Assembly (NCBI RefSeq): GCF_044904705.1
Contig: NZ_JADIKL010000003.1
Span: 1-64,000 of the forward strand
Length of the DNA: 64,000 nt
Direction of reading: 5' to 3'
Source: Rhodanobacter_A agri
GTDB taxonomy: Bacteria; Pseudomonadota; Gammaproteobacteria; Xanthomonadales; Rhodanobacteraceae
The notes below the pieces were generated by a model. It was not told where the DNA came from. It worked only from the letters and a program-made list of their open reading frames with translations, and searched no databases. The position numbers and the translations under genes were made by a program. Shown here piece after piece: positions 16,125 through 26,488 of this stretch (its first letter is position 1; every line of letters begins with the position of its first letter).

Positions 16125-16137
16125 CGCCCGCGCGGGG

Positions 16138-16497
16138 TCAGGCGACGACCCACGCCTTGGCCACGGCGGACTCCTTGCTGGCGAAGACTTTTACTTCCAG
16201 ACCCGGCACCAGGTGACCGCTCAGCGGCGCCAGTTTGTGCATCCATTGTTCGTCCGACACGACCGCCTCTTTTTCGAAGCGGTTCCAGTGGCGCAAGCCG
16301 AGCTGCAGGTCCTTGAAGAAGCCCTCGATCGAGATGCCCTCGAAGGAGGGCACTTCGGCATAGACCCGCAGCTTGTCGTGGTGGGCCAGCTTCTCTTCCA
16401 CCGTCGCCGCGATCCGGTCCAAGTCCGCGGCGACAATCTGGCCGTCGACGCGCATGCCGATCACGTTGTCCGCGTCAAAAACAATCGGGGTGATCAT
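16138..16497 (-). CDS. SpoIIAA-like STAS-family protein
   Basis: A 119-residue protein starting MITPIVFDADNVIGMRVDGQ. The layout (short N-terminal strands, then AATVEEKLAHHDKLRVYAEV, FEGISIEGFFKDLQLGL, and a C-terminal FASKESAVAKAWV) is that of the SpoIIAA-like family, lipocalin/STAS-related single-domain cytoplasmic proteins of unknown role. The ATG at 16497 is preceded by TGGAGGCGAC, a strong Shine-Dalgarno. It is monocistronic and convergent with pfp; a 133-bp featureless gap lies upstream. Confidence 0.82.
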   Translation of the reverse strand: MITPIVFDADNVIGMRVDGQIVAADLDRIAATVEEKLAHHDKLRVYAEVPSFEGISIEGFFKDLQLGLRHWNRFEKEAVVSDEQWMHKLAPLSGHLVPGLEVKVFASKESAVAKAWVVA

Positions 16498-16630
16498 GGT
16501 GTCGCCTCCAGGGAATCCTGGACCACCATGACAGGCACCGGTGAATTCACGGTGAAACAAGCCCTGCTATCGCGCACGCCTCTGGCGAGCAGTGGGCAAG
16601 CCACGCGGCGCTCGCCGGACTGGACCTTGC

Positions 16631-17449
16631 TCAGAAAAAGCCATCGATTTCCGCGTGGGTGGCGTTGTCGGCGAAGCCGTCGAAACGCCCCTCGGCCAGG
16701 CCGCGCGCGGCGCGCAGGAAGCCGCCCCAGGCAGCGCCCGCCAGTGCGCCGCCCACACTGATCCGGCGCACACCGAGCTTGGCGAGATCGGCCTGCGTGA
16801 ATGGCGCGGCGTAACCGACCAGCACGTTGACCGGCTTTGGCGCGACGGCACGCACCACCGCCTCGATCTGTTCGCTGGTGCGCAGGCCCGGCGCGTACAG
16901 GCAGTCCGCGCCGGCTTCGGCATAAGCCCGCAAGCGCTTCAGCGATTCGTCCAGCGGGTCGGGGTGGCCGACGAGAAAACATTCGGCACGCCCGATCAGC
17001 ATCACGTCCTGGCCCGAGGCATCGATCGCCGCCCGCGCGGCGCGCATGCGCGCCACGGCTTCGTCGAGCTCGTACAGCGGCCGTGCGGCATCGCCGGTGG
17101 AGTCCTCGATCGACAAGCCGGCCACGCCGGTGTCGACGCATCGGCGCACATTGTCCGCCAGCTCCTTGAGGTCGCGGGCATGCCCGTCCTCGAAATCGGC
17201 GTTCACCGGCAGGTCGGTGGCCCCCACGATTGCGCGGCAGTGCGCCAGCACCGCGTTCACGTCCATCGCGTTGTCGGCGTGCGCCCGCGACCATGCGGAA
17301 CCCGAACTGGTAGTCGCCAGCGCCTTGAAGCCGAGCTGCTGAAGCGCCCAGGCGGAGCCGGGATCCCAGGGGTTGGGGAGCATGAAACAACCGCTTTCAT
17401 GCAGTTTGCGGAAGGCGGCGCGGCGTGGCGCGAAGTCGATAGAGTCCAT
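16631..17449 (-). CDS. Isocitrate lyase/PEP mutase superfamily protein
   Basis: A 272-residue TIM-barrel enzyme. LPNPWDPGSAWALQQLGF, ALATTSSGSAW, VNADFEDGHA, GLSIEDSTGD, IGRAECFLVG and VGGALAGAAW follow the pattern of the PEP-mutase-like branch (oxaloacetate decarboxylase, methylisocitrate lyase and relatives, Mg-dependent C-C bond lyases). The exact substrate is unknown. ATG at 17449 was chosen over the GTG at 17455. It is not clustered with prp or phosphonate genes, so a stand-alone carboxylate lyase role is more likely than phosphonate synthesis. Confidence 0.85.
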   Translation of the reverse strand: MDSIDFAPRRAAFRKLHESGCFMLPNPWDPGSAWALQQLGFKALATTSSGSAWSRAHADNAMDVNAVLAHCRAIVGATDLPVNADFEDGHARDLKELADNVRRCVDTGVAGLSIEDSTGDAARPLYELDEAVARMRAARAAIDASGQDVMLIGRAECFLVGHPDPLDESLKRLRAYAEAGADCLYAPGLRTSEQIEAVVRAVAPKPVNVLVGYAAPFTQADLAKLGVRRISVGGALAGAAWGGFLRAARGLAEGRFDGFADNATHAEIDGFF

Positions 17450-17624
17450 CCACACAGCCTACTATGCCGCGTGCGTCGCTATCTGCTGACTGTGTCATCC
17501 CTGCGCAGCCAGCCATCGGCGAACCCATGCCCGAGAACGGCGCGGCATCGACATATCTTTCGTTCAGGCGCAACTTCATACGATTCACGCCGAGCCGCCA
17601 GACGGCAGGACCGGAGGTACCGCG

Positions 17625-18002
17625 ATGAAGACCATGTACAGCCTGATGCTTGCCTTGCCGCTGTTCGCCGGCAGCACCGCGGCGCTGGCCGATCACGATC
17701 ACGATCGCGGCCACCGCCACCGCCACGGCCACGATCACGGGCACGACCGCCACGGCCGGCCGGAATACCGTGGACACGATCGCTACGACGGTCGCCGCTA
17801 CGTGGTCGTACACGACCACGATCACTATCGCCGCTGGGAACGCGGCCATCGCTACGGTGGCCCGATCTACGTGGTGCATGACTACGGCCACTACCGCCTG
17901 CGCCCGCCACCACGCGGCTATGGCTGGGTGCGGGCGGAGAACAACGACTACCTGCTGGTCGCACTCGCCACCGGCATCATCCTCGACATCGCCACACACT
18001 GA
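17625..18002 (+). CDS. RcnB-like periplasmic protein, His-rich
   Basis: A 125-residue exported protein with signal peptide MKTMYSLMLALPLFAGSTAA (cleavage near ALA). A strongly His/Asp/Arg-rich segment follows (DHDHDRGHRHRHGHDHGHDR) and a conserved C-terminal PPRGYGWVRAENNDYLLVAL ends in TGIILDIATH. The C-terminal part is the RcnB (Ni/Co homeostasis) family signature; the His-rich stretch suggests divalent metal binding in the periplasm. The ATG is preceded by GGAGG. It is followed by a good terminator, so it is monocistronic. Confidence 0.82.
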   Translation: MKTMYSLMLALPLFAGSTAALADHDHDRGHRHRHGHDHGHDRHGRPEYRGHDRYDGRRYVVVHDHDHYRRWERGHRYGGPIYVVHDYGHYRLRPPPRGYGWVRAENNDYLLVALATGIILDIATH

Positions 18003-18018
18003 GTCACCAGCACAATGT

Positions 18019-18053
18019 CGAAGGCCGCGCAGCGATGTGCGGCCTTCGCATTT
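18019..18053 (+). terminator. Rho-independent terminator after RcnB-like gene
   Basis: A 10-bp stem CGAAGGCCGC/GCGGCCTTCG (18019-18028/18039-18048) is followed by CATTT. It ends the RcnB-like transcript before the hppA promoter region, where a TATACT -10 candidate occurs at 18102-18107. Confidence 0.75.
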
Positions 18054-18158
18054 CCGCGTATCCCGTTGCGCCGCACAACGGAATACACGGCGGGCTCTGC
18101 CTATACTCCCTTGGACCGCCCGCTCCGGACGGCCATTACAACCCATGGGGAGGCTCCG

Positions 18159-20189
<2,031 letters not shown>

Positions 20190-20203
20190 TCGGATCCGCC
20201 ACG

Positions 20204-20238
20204 GCGACAGGCCCCGTTCGCGGGGCCTGTCGCATTTC
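20204..20238 (+). terminator. Rho-independent terminator of hppA
   Basis: A 12-bp stem GCGACAGGCCCC/GGGGCCTGTCGC (20204-20215/20222-20233) with a GTTCGC loop, followed by ATTTCT. It lies 14 bp after the hppA stop. Confidence 0.85.
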
Positions 20239-20330
20239 TGGCACCTGACTTCAGCCACACGCACACGCCACGCCACGCCGTCACACTCAAGCGTTCGCCG
20301 CAACACACGGTCATCCGACAAGGAGCTTCC

Positions 20331-22463
20331 ATGAATTCCAAGACTTCCCTCTGGCTGGCGCTCGCATTGGGCATCACACTGGGCGGCATGAACACCGCCC
20401 ATGCCGCGACCACCGACCAGCCCGCCGCCAGCGACGATCCCTACCTGTGGCTGGAAGCGACCCACGACGCTCGTGCGATGGATTGGGTGAAGCAGCAGAA
20501 CGCGATCACCGAGAAGGCCTTCGCCAGCTCGGCCGGGTTCGACCACACCCGCAACCAGATCCTCGAGGTGCTCGATTCCGACGCGCGCATCCCCTACGTG
20601 AGCCGCATGGGCGAGTACCTCTACAACTTCTGGCAGGACAAGACGCATCCGCGCGGCCTGTGGCGCCGCACCACGCTGGCCGAATACCGCAAGGCCGACC
20701 CGAAGTGGGAAACCGTGCTTGACGTGGATGCGCTCAACAAGGCCGAGGGCAAGCGCTGGGTGTTCAAGGGCGCGCAATGCCTGAAGCCCGCCTACACGCG
20801 ATGCCTGCTCTCGCTGTCGCCCGACGGTGGCGACGCGGTGACGGTGCGCGAGTTCGACCTTTCCTCCAAGTCTTTCGTGAAGGATGGCCTCGAACTGCCG
20901 ATCGCCAAGACCCAGGTGGGCTGGATCGACCAGGACCACATCTACGTGGGCACCGATTTCGGCCCCGGTTCGATGACGACATCGAGCTATCCGCGCATCG
21001 CCAAGGAGTGGACGCGTGGCACGCCGCTCGCCACCGCCCCGACCATATACGAAGGCAAGCCCACTGATATGTTGGTGAACGCCTACCGCGACCTTACCCC
21101 CGGCTTCGAACGCGACTTCGTGCAGGTGTCCACCGACTTCTTCCACAGCGATACCTACCTGCGCAAGGACGGCAAGCTCGCGAAGCTCGACATCCCCAGC
21201 GACGCCAGCGCCGACGCACACCGCGAATGGCTGCTGGTGACGCTGCGCTCGCCGTGGACGGTGGGCGGCGCCACCTACCCCAATGGCGCGCTGATCACCA
21301 TGAAGTTCGACGACTTCATGGCCGGCAAGCGCGCGTTCACCGTGTTGTTCAAGCCCGATGCGCACACGGCGCTCTCCAACTACGCCTGGACGCAGCACCA
21401 CCTGATCCTCGACGTGCTGGACGACGTGAAGAGCCGGCTGGAAGTGCTGACGCCCCCCGAAAATTCCGCAACTGCGGGCGACTGGAAGCGCGAGGCCATG
21501 CCGGGCGCCCCGGCGATGAGCACGGTGGCGGTGACCGACACCGACCCGGACCACAGTGACGAGTACTGGCTCACCGTCACCGGCTTCCTTACCCCGCCCA
21601 CGCTGGAGCGCGGCGTGCTGGGCCAGGGCAAGGCCGAGACGATCAAGCACCAACCCGCCTTCTTCGACGCCTCGAAGTTCGCCGTGAGCCAGCACTTCGT
21701 CACCTCGAAGGACGGCACCCGCGTGCCTTATTTCGAAATCGCGCCGAAGAACATGAAGCTCGACGGCTCGAACCGCACCCTGCTGTATGGCTATGGCGGC
21801 TTCGAAGTCTCGCTGCAGCCGTTCTATTCCGGCTCGGTCGGCCGCACCTGGCTGGATCGCGGCGGCGTGTACGTGATCGCCAACATCCGCGGCGGCGGCG
21901 AATACGGCCCGGCCTGGCATCAGGCCGCGCTGCAGGCGAACCGGCCCAAGGCCTACCAGGATTTTGCCGCGGTGGCCGAGGATCTGGTGAAGCGCGGCAT
22001 CACCTCCGCGAAGCACCTCGGCGCCGAGGGCGGCAGCAACGGCGGCCTGCTGATGGGCAACATGCTCACCCAGTACCCGCAGCTGTTCGGCGCGATCGCC
22101 TGCGAAGTGCCGTTGCTCGACATGAAGCGTTACATCCACCTCGACGCCGGCGCTTCGTGGATCGCCGAATACGGCAACCCCGACGATCCGAAGCAGTGGA
22201 GCTTCATCAAGACCTTCTCGCCCTACCAGAACCTGCACAAGGAAACGCACTATCCGCCGGTGCTGTTCTACACCACCACCAGCGACGATCGCGTCGGCCC
22301 GGCACAGGCACGCAAGATGGCCGCGAAGATGGAAGGCATGGACATCCCCAACGTATGGTTCTACGAGAACCTGGAAGGCGGCCACGGTGCCGGCGCGGAC
22401 AACAAGCAATCCGCGCACATGCACGCGATGGTCTACGACTTCCTGTGGGACAAACTGAAGTAA
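20331..22463 (+). CDS. Prolyl oligopeptidase family serine peptidase (S9A), exported
   Basis: A 710-residue protein with a signal peptide (about residues 1-25, ending NTAHA before ATTDQ). Residues about 40-420 form the seven-bladed propeller and about 425-710 the alpha/beta-hydrolase domain. The catalytic triad can be placed at S569 in EGGSNGGLLMG, the Asp at 652/653 in TSDDRVGPAQARKMA, and H685 in LEGGHGAG. It should cleave proline-containing or other short peptides in the periplasm. SD AAGGAG precedes the ATG. It is monocistronic, bounded by terminators and hairpins on both sides. Confidence 0.93.
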   Translation: MNSKTSLWLALALGITLGGMNTAHAATTDQPAASDDPYLWLEATHDARAMDWVKQQNAITEKAFASSAGFDHTRNQILEVLDSDARIPYVSRMGEYLYNFWQDKTHPRGLWRRTTLAEYRKADPKWETVLDVDALNKAEGKRWVFKGAQCLKPAYTRCLLSLSPDGGDAVTVREFDLSSKSFVKDGLELPIAKTQVGWIDQDHIYVGTDFGPGSMTTSSYPRIAKEWTRGTPLATAPTIYEGKPTDMLVNAYRDLTPGFERDFVQVSTDFFHSDTYLRKDGKLAKLDIPSDASADAHREWLLVTLRSPWTVGGATYPNGALITMKFDDFMAGKRAFTVLFKPDAHTALSNYAWTQHHLILDVLDDVKSRLEVLTPPENSATAGDWKREAMPGAPAMSTVAVTDTDPDHSDEYWLTVTGFLTPPTLERGVLGQGKAETIKHQPAFFDASKFAVSQHFVTSKDGTRVPYFEIAPKNMKLDGSNRTLLYGYGGFEVSLQPFYSGSVGRTWLDRGGVYVIANIRGGGEYGPAWHQAALQANRPKAYQDFAAVAEDLVKRGITSAKHLGAEGGSNGGLLMGNMLTQYPQLFGAIACEVPLLDMKRYIHLDAGASWIAEYGNPDDPKQWSFIKTFSPYQNLHKETHYPPVLFYTTTSDDRVGPAQARKMAAKMEGMDIPNVWFYENLEGGHGAGADNKQSAHMHAMVYDFLWDKLK

Positions 22464-22520
22464 GCCGGTAGCCGGAGTGCCTGGAGCGGAAAGCGTCTTC
22501 CGGGTGTTTGACTGATCGTC

Positions 22521-22573
22521 GCGCGGCTTCGCCGCGCACCAACGCCAGGCTCGGCCCATGTGGCCGGGCCTGG
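22521..22573. terminator. Two consecutive hairpins after the S9 peptidase gene
   Basis: First hairpin: GCGCGGC/GCCGCGC with a TTC loop (22521-22527/22531-22537). Second: a 12-bp stem CCAGGCTCGGCC/GGCCGGGCCTGG (22545-22556/22562-22573) with one G-T pair. Neither has a T-run, so termination efficiency is uncertain, but they are the only structures between the peptidase gene and the promoter at 22708. Confidence 0.55.
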
Positions 22574-22707
22574 CGCGCATCACGCGCCGCCGCGCAAATG
22601 CGCCCCACGCCCTTCAACCAAACCGGCGCCGGCCAGGCCACGCCGTCGATGACGACGTGTTGCATGCACGTCTGGCGCGGTCATTCACGGCCTCGCGACA
22701 TCTTCCG

Positions 22708-22768
22708 AGTGGCTCCGGCAATTTCGCGCGAATTGGCTGTGTATCGCGCTGCTGCACACGCCTAGGCT
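22708..22768 (+). promoter_or_regulatory. Promoter with ATTGG-type direct repeats (copy A)
   Basis: AGTGG (22708-22712) and ATTGG (22732-22736) are spaced exactly 24 bp apart, start to start. A -10-like TAGGCT (22763-22768) lies 26 bp after the second box. No good -35 is present where expected (TGTATC), so activator dependence is likely. The same architecture recurs at 24678 and 26799. MocR/GabR-type regulators typically bind such direct repeats, and a MocR gene starts at 23225; that link is inference. Confidence 0.55.
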
Positions 22769-22786
22769 GATCGACGGGCGCTTTCG

Positions 22787-22870
22787 CAACGAATCGTTGG
22801 CGGCATCGCCTACCGTTCCCCGGCGCAGCGTCTGGTTCGCCTGGCGGCTCTCCCCAACCCCAGGCGAACC
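22787..22870 (+). promoter_or_regulatory. Structured 5' leader upstream of the first MocR gene
   Basis: Two hairpins follow promoter A. The first is CAACG-AAT-CGTTG (22787-22799), also found downstream of promoter B. The second is an 11-bp perfect stem GGTTCGCCTGG/CCAGGCGAACC (22834-22844/22860-22870), followed by a pyrimidine-rich CTTCTCCCCTTTCCC. The second could be an attenuator or the 3' end of a short RNA of roughly 100 nt. The bases from there to 23225 (about 350) hold an open frame in phase with the MocR gene (ATG at 22904 with GGAG) whose codon usage does not look like a gene. Confidence 0.45.
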
Positions 22871-23224
22871 CTTCTCCCCTTTCCCTGATCGCGGAGCAAG
22901 GCCATGGCAACGCCGACCGCAGCTTCTCGGGTGGAACTGCCCGGCGATGCCGCCAGGAGCGGCAGTGCGGCGGATTTCGCGAGTGACGAGCTCCGTACAC
23001 GCATTTCGTTTCCCGAACACGCCCGGCACAGCCTCCGCACCCCGCACGGCAGGCCTCCAAGCGACACATGCATCCCGGACACCCCGCAAACATCCCGCGC
23101 CCGTGCTCCTTCGGGTTCGGCCGAACCGGGCCAACCATCGTTCAGGATTGATACGCCGCTGTCATTGTGCGAAAACTCTCGGCGCAGCCGCCTCCCCCGG
23201 CGCCCCATCCGAAAGTGCGCACGC

Positions 23225-24667
23225 ATGTTTCTCGACCTGGACGGTATCGGCCCGCAGTACGCACAGCTCACCCGGGCACTGAAGGGCGCCATCCTCGACG
23301 GCCGCATGGCCGCCGGCACGCGCCTGCCGTCCACGCGCGAACTGGCCCAGCAACTCGAGGTATCGCGCACCACCATGCTGGCCGCCTACGAGCAGCTGCG
23401 CGCCGAGGGCTTCATCTACGGCCGCGTCGGCTCCGGCAGCTACGTGTCCCGCCTCCAGCTCGCGTCGTCGCAGCAACCCGACGACAACGCGACCGCTCCG
23501 CCCACCTCGCGCTATACCGAGCGCGCCCGGAACCTGCGCAACCGCGGGATCGCGGGCATGCACTACGGCCTGCGCTACGATCTCCTGTACGGCGATCCCG
23601 TGACCAATCCCGCCCTGAATGCCGCATGGGGACGTGAGCTGGCGCGTGCGGCCGCGTACTCCTCGCTCAGGGTGACCAGTTCGTGGGGCTTGCCGGCCCT
23701 GCGCCAGCAGATCTGCGACTACCTTGCGCGCCGCCGCGGCGTGCAGACGCGGCCGGAGAACGTGCAGATCGTCACCGGCACCCAGCAGGCCTATGCGTTG
23801 TGCGCACGCGTGCTGCTCGACGAGGGCGACACCGCGGTACTGGAGGACCCGAACTATTTCGGCGCCTATCACGTCCTGGTCGCGCATGGCGCGAACCTGT
23901 ATCCGGTGCGCACCGACGACGAAGGCCTGGTCTGCGCCGAGCTGCCGGACGCGCCACCGAAATTGATCAGCGTGACGCCCTCGCACCAGTTCCCCACGGG
24001 CAGCGTGATGTCGCTGCCGCGCCGGCTCGAACTGTTGCGCTATGCGGCCAGCAAGCGCAGCTGGATCGTCGAGGACGACTACGACGGCGAACTCCGCTAC
24101 GACGGCCACCCGCTGGCCGCGCTGCGCTCGCTGGACGAAAACGACCGCGTGATCTACGTGGGCACCTTTTCCAAGACCTTGTTCGGCGCCCTGCGCATCG
24201 GCTACATGGTGCTGCCGACGGCGTTGCGCGACGACTTCAATGCCGCGAAGTATCTGTGCGACATGTCTTCGCCCGCCATCGAACAGGCGGCACTGGCGCA
24301 TTTCATGGAAAGCGGCGGCTTCGAACGGCATCTGCGCCATGCGCGCAAGGAGCTGAAAAATCGTCGCGAGACCTTGATCGCCGGCCTGCAGCGTTACGCC
24401 GGCGAACGCGTGCAGATTGTCCATTCGCCGGCCGGCATGCACGTGGCGGCGTGGCTGCGGGACTACGACCACGCCCGCGCCGAAGCCTTGATCGCCTACG
24501 CGCACGACCGCGGCCTCGGCCTGCATCCCATGGCGCCGCATTACTTCGTGCCGCCGCCCCGGCCCGGCCTGCTGCTCGGCTACTGCAACCTGTCCAGCAC
24601 CGAGTTGCGCGAAGCGATGCGCCTGTTCGGCGAATGCCTGGACGCAGTCCCGGCCAAGACGGACTGA
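23225..24667 (+). CDS. MocR-type regulator (GntR HTH + aminotransferase domain), copy 1
   Basis: A 480-residue PdxR/GabR/MocR protein. The N-terminal GntR winged helix (TRALKGAILDGRMAAGTRLP, STRELAQQLEVSRTTMLAAY) spans residues 10-75. A fold-type-I aminotransferase domain follows, with VTGTQQAYALCARVLLDEGD, VTPSHQFPTGSVMSLPRRLE, EDDYDGELRY and the PLP lysine K317 in GTFSKTLFGALRIGY. Such proteins use PLP as effector and bind direct repeats. The ATG at 23225 matches where the paralogue at 33808 begins, but it lacks a good Shine-Dalgarno; translation from 22904 would add 107 residues. The gene is followed by promoter copy C. Confidence 0.9.
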   Translation: MFLDLDGIGPQYAQLTRALKGAILDGRMAAGTRLPSTRELAQQLEVSRTTMLAAYEQLRAEGFIYGRVGSGSYVSRLQLASSQQPDDNATAPPTSRYTERARNLRNRGIAGMHYGLRYDLLYGDPVTNPALNAAWGRELARAAAYSSLRVTSSWGLPALRQQICDYLARRRGVQTRPENVQIVTGTQQAYALCARVLLDEGDTAVLEDPNYFGAYHVLVAHGANLYPVRTDDEGLVCAELPDAPPKLISVTPSHQFPTGSVMSLPRRLELLRYAASKRSWIVEDDYDGELRYDGHPLAALRSLDENDRVIYVGTFSKTLFGALRIGYMVLPTALRDDFNAAKYLCDMSSPAIEQAALAHFMESGGFERHLRHARKELKNRRETLIAGLQRYAGERVQIVHSPAGMHVAAWLRDYDHARAEALIAYAHDRGLGLHPMAPHYFVPPPRPGLLLGYCNLSSTELREAMRLFGECLDAVPAKTD

Positions 24668-24677
24668 CTTCCGCCCG

Positions 24678-24737
24678 ATTGGCTTGGCCGAATTCGCTCC
24701 GATTGGCCGTAGAAAGCTGACGGCTCCTGCCTATCCT
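24678..24737 (+). promoter_or_regulatory. Promoter with ATTGG direct repeats (copy C)
   Basis: ATTGG occurs at 24678-24682 and 24702-24706, again exactly 24 bp apart, with AATTCGC between them. A -10-like TATCCT (24732-24737) begins 26 bp after the second box (25-bp gap). It lies right after the MocR stop codon and upstream of the membrane-protein gene at 24840. The shared CTGCCTA before the -10 resembles copy B. Confidence 0.55.
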
Positions 24738-24839
24738 GTGCCGCTGGCGCCGCGCCCCCACCGCGACGCCTCCGGCTCGCCTGGCAACCTCCCTGCCGCG
24801 AACGGACCTCCCCACGCGCCCCCCATGGAGCATGCACCG

Positions 24840-25340
24840 ATGTCGACGACAGCAACCGCCGCGATGGCCGCGCCAGCGACCGCCCCGCAGACCCTCCGCG
24901 CCACCCTGGTGGCAGGCACCGTTGCCGCCACGACTGAAATGCTGGTGGTACTGCCCATGCAGGTGGCGCTCGGCGCCACGCCGGCGCAGGTATTCCAGTC
25001 CATCACCAGCGGCCTGACCGGCAAGGCCGCGTACTTCGGCGGCCTGCCGTCGGCACTCGGCGGCGCCGCCCTCCACCTGCTCATCTCGCTGGCAGCGGCA
25101 GCCGCCTACGTGCTGGCGGCGCAGCGCCTGCCCCTGCTGCTGCGTCGCTACGTCGTCTGCGGGCTGCTCTACGGGCTCGTCGCCTATGTGGTGATGAACG
25201 GGGTCGTGCTGCCGCTGTCGGCGATTGCCTTCAAGCCAGTCACGAACTTGCCGATGGTTGCCCTCGACATGGTCATACACATGCTCACCTTCGGCCTGCC
25301 GATCGCCATCTGCGCGCACCGCATGCTGCGCCGCGGCTGA
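24840..25340 (+). CDS. Small inner-membrane protein, four helices
   Basis: A 166-residue protein with four hydrophobic segments (about residues 20-45, 65-90, 100-125 and 135-158) and a short polar N-terminus. The pattern LVAGTVAATTEML ... VFQSITSGLTGKAAYFGG ... ALHLLISL ... YGLVAYVVMNGVVLPLSA ... VIHMLTFGLPIAICAHR fits a family of small membrane proteins usually annotated as hypothetical. A decayed relative lies on the other strand at 26260-26488. GGAG lies about 10 bases before ATG 24840. Its promoter carries the ATTGG repeats, so it is a likely MocR target. Function unknown. Confidence 0.75.
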   Translation: MSTTATAAMAAPATAPQTLRATLVAGTVAATTEMLVVLPMQVALGATPAQVFQSITSGLTGKAAYFGGLPSALGGAALHLLISLAAAAAYVLAAQRLPLLLRRYVVCGLLYGLVAYVVMNGVVLPLSAIAFKPVTNLPMVALDMVIHMLTFGLPIAICAHRMLRRG

Positions 25341-25401
25341 GCTGTCGCGCCGGCCGGCCCGTACGCCTTGCCGATCGCGTGGCGCCCCGTGGAGTAAGCT
25401 T

Positions 25402-25422
25402 GGGCAAGCTCATAGCTTGCCC
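25402..25422. promoter_or_regulatory. Perfect 9-bp inverted repeat before the 2OG oxygenase start
   Basis: GGGCAAGCT-CAT-AGCTTGCCC (25402-25410/25414-25422) is a perfect inverted repeat ending 6 bp before the ATG at 25429. In the mRNA it would occupy the ribosome-binding region (no other Shine-Dalgarno is visible except GGAG at about 25391, just before it). As DNA it could be an operator. Confidence 0.55.
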
Positions 25423-25428
25423 GGCACC

Positions 25429-26259
25429 ATGAACCCAAGCAGCACGATCAGCCCCGAACTGCGCGAGTGGATACTCGCCACCGCCCACGCCGGCCACGAC
25501 CCGCGTGCCGTGCTGGAGCTGATGCGCGCGCACGGCTATGGCCTGCACCAGAGCCGCGCGATCATCACCGAGGTGCTGAAACTGCCGGCGGCTACCTTGC
25601 TGGCGGATGCGGCCGCGCCGGGCGGACTCCGTGCGAAACATCCCGAAGCACCGTTGGCCAGGGCAGGCGACCGCGAGATACGCGTCGCCCTCAGCATGGA
25701 CCGGCCCGCGCTGCGGGTGCTCGAGGGCCTGCTGACAGGCGAGGAATGCGACGAGCTGATCGCGCTGGCCGAGCCGCGCCTGGCACGCGCGCTCACCGTG
25801 GATGCCGCCGGCAAGCAGCAGGTCGACCAGCGACGCACCAGCGCAGGCATGTTCTTCAAGCTGGGTGAGCTGCCCCTGGTGGCGCAGCTCGAGCAGCGCA
25901 TCGCCGAACTGCTCGGCATCCCCGTGACTCATGGCGAAGGCCTGCAGATCCTGCACTACCTGCCCGGGCAGGAATACACGCCGCACTACGACTGGTTCGA
26001 TCCGGAGCAGCCTGGCTACTCCGCCGTCACCGCCTTGGGCGGCCAGCGCATTGCCAGCGTGGTGATGTATCTCAACACGCCCGAGGCCGGCGGCGGCACC
26101 GCCTTTCCCGAGGTCGGCCTCACCATCACGGCACTGCGCGGTTCGGCCGTCTATTTCGCCTACGAGGGCGGCGACACCAGTTCGCTGCACGCCGGCCTGC
26201 CGGTGCTGCGCGGCGAGAAGTGGATCGCCACCAAGTGGCTGCGCGAAAGGCCTTATTAG
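25429..26259 (+). CDS. 2-oxoglutarate/Fe(II) oxygenase, prolyl-4-hydroxylase-like
   Basis: A 276-residue protein. Residues 1-55 are helical and HTH-like (PELREWILATAHAGHDPRAV); residues about 95-275 are a P4Hc-type double-stranded beta-helix. The iron ligands are H186 and D188 (YTPHYDWFDP) and H254 (SSLHAGLPV), with K264 binding 2-oxoglutarate (RGEKWIATKW). The substrate, a protein or small molecule, is unknown; no partner peptide is visible. It follows the small membrane protein by 88 bp and is probably in its transcript, with the inverted repeat at 25402 in between. The open frame upstream of 25429 lacks a start signal. Confidence 0.85.
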   Translation: MNPSSTISPELREWILATAHAGHDPRAVLELMRAHGYGLHQSRAIITEVLKLPAATLLADAAAPGGLRAKHPEAPLARAGDREIRVALSMDRPALRVLEGLLTGEECDELIALAEPRLARALTVDAAGKQQVDQRRTSAGMFFKLGELPLVAQLEQRIAELLGIPVTHGEGLQILHYLPGQEYTPHYDWFDPEQPGYSAVTALGGQRIASVVMYLNTPEAGGGTAFPEVGLTITALRGSAVYFAYEGGDTSSLHAGLPVLRGEKWIATKWLRERPY

Positions 26260-26488
26260 AGCCTGCCCACCGCGCAGCCGGGCTCGCCGGGCTGTCGTCG
26301 AAGGCATGCCTTCCCAACACGCCCGAGGCGATCACTTGAAAGGTGCACGTCGGCGGCACGCCGTGCATTAATTTCCAGTAGCCGCACGCAAGAACTAGGT
26401 CCAGCGCGCCAACGAAAACGTCGCCGCCAATCAATACCGCGGCCGGACGGCCCGCGGCGGATGTCGAAAGTCTCGACAGGATCGGCAT
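26260..26488 (-). pseudogene. Relic of a small membrane-protein gene
   Basis: The minus frame from about 26488 reads VLIGGDVFVGALDLVLACGY, then WKLMHGVPPTCTFQVIASG, then VLGRHAFD. This matches the N-terminal half of the same family as the gene at 24840 (GTVAATTEMLVVLPMQ ... VFQSITSGLTGKAAYF). After HAFDDSPAS it runs antisense into the oxygenase gene and no transmembrane half follows, so it is truncated. I see no promoter or Shine-Dalgarno for it. Confidence 0.5.
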
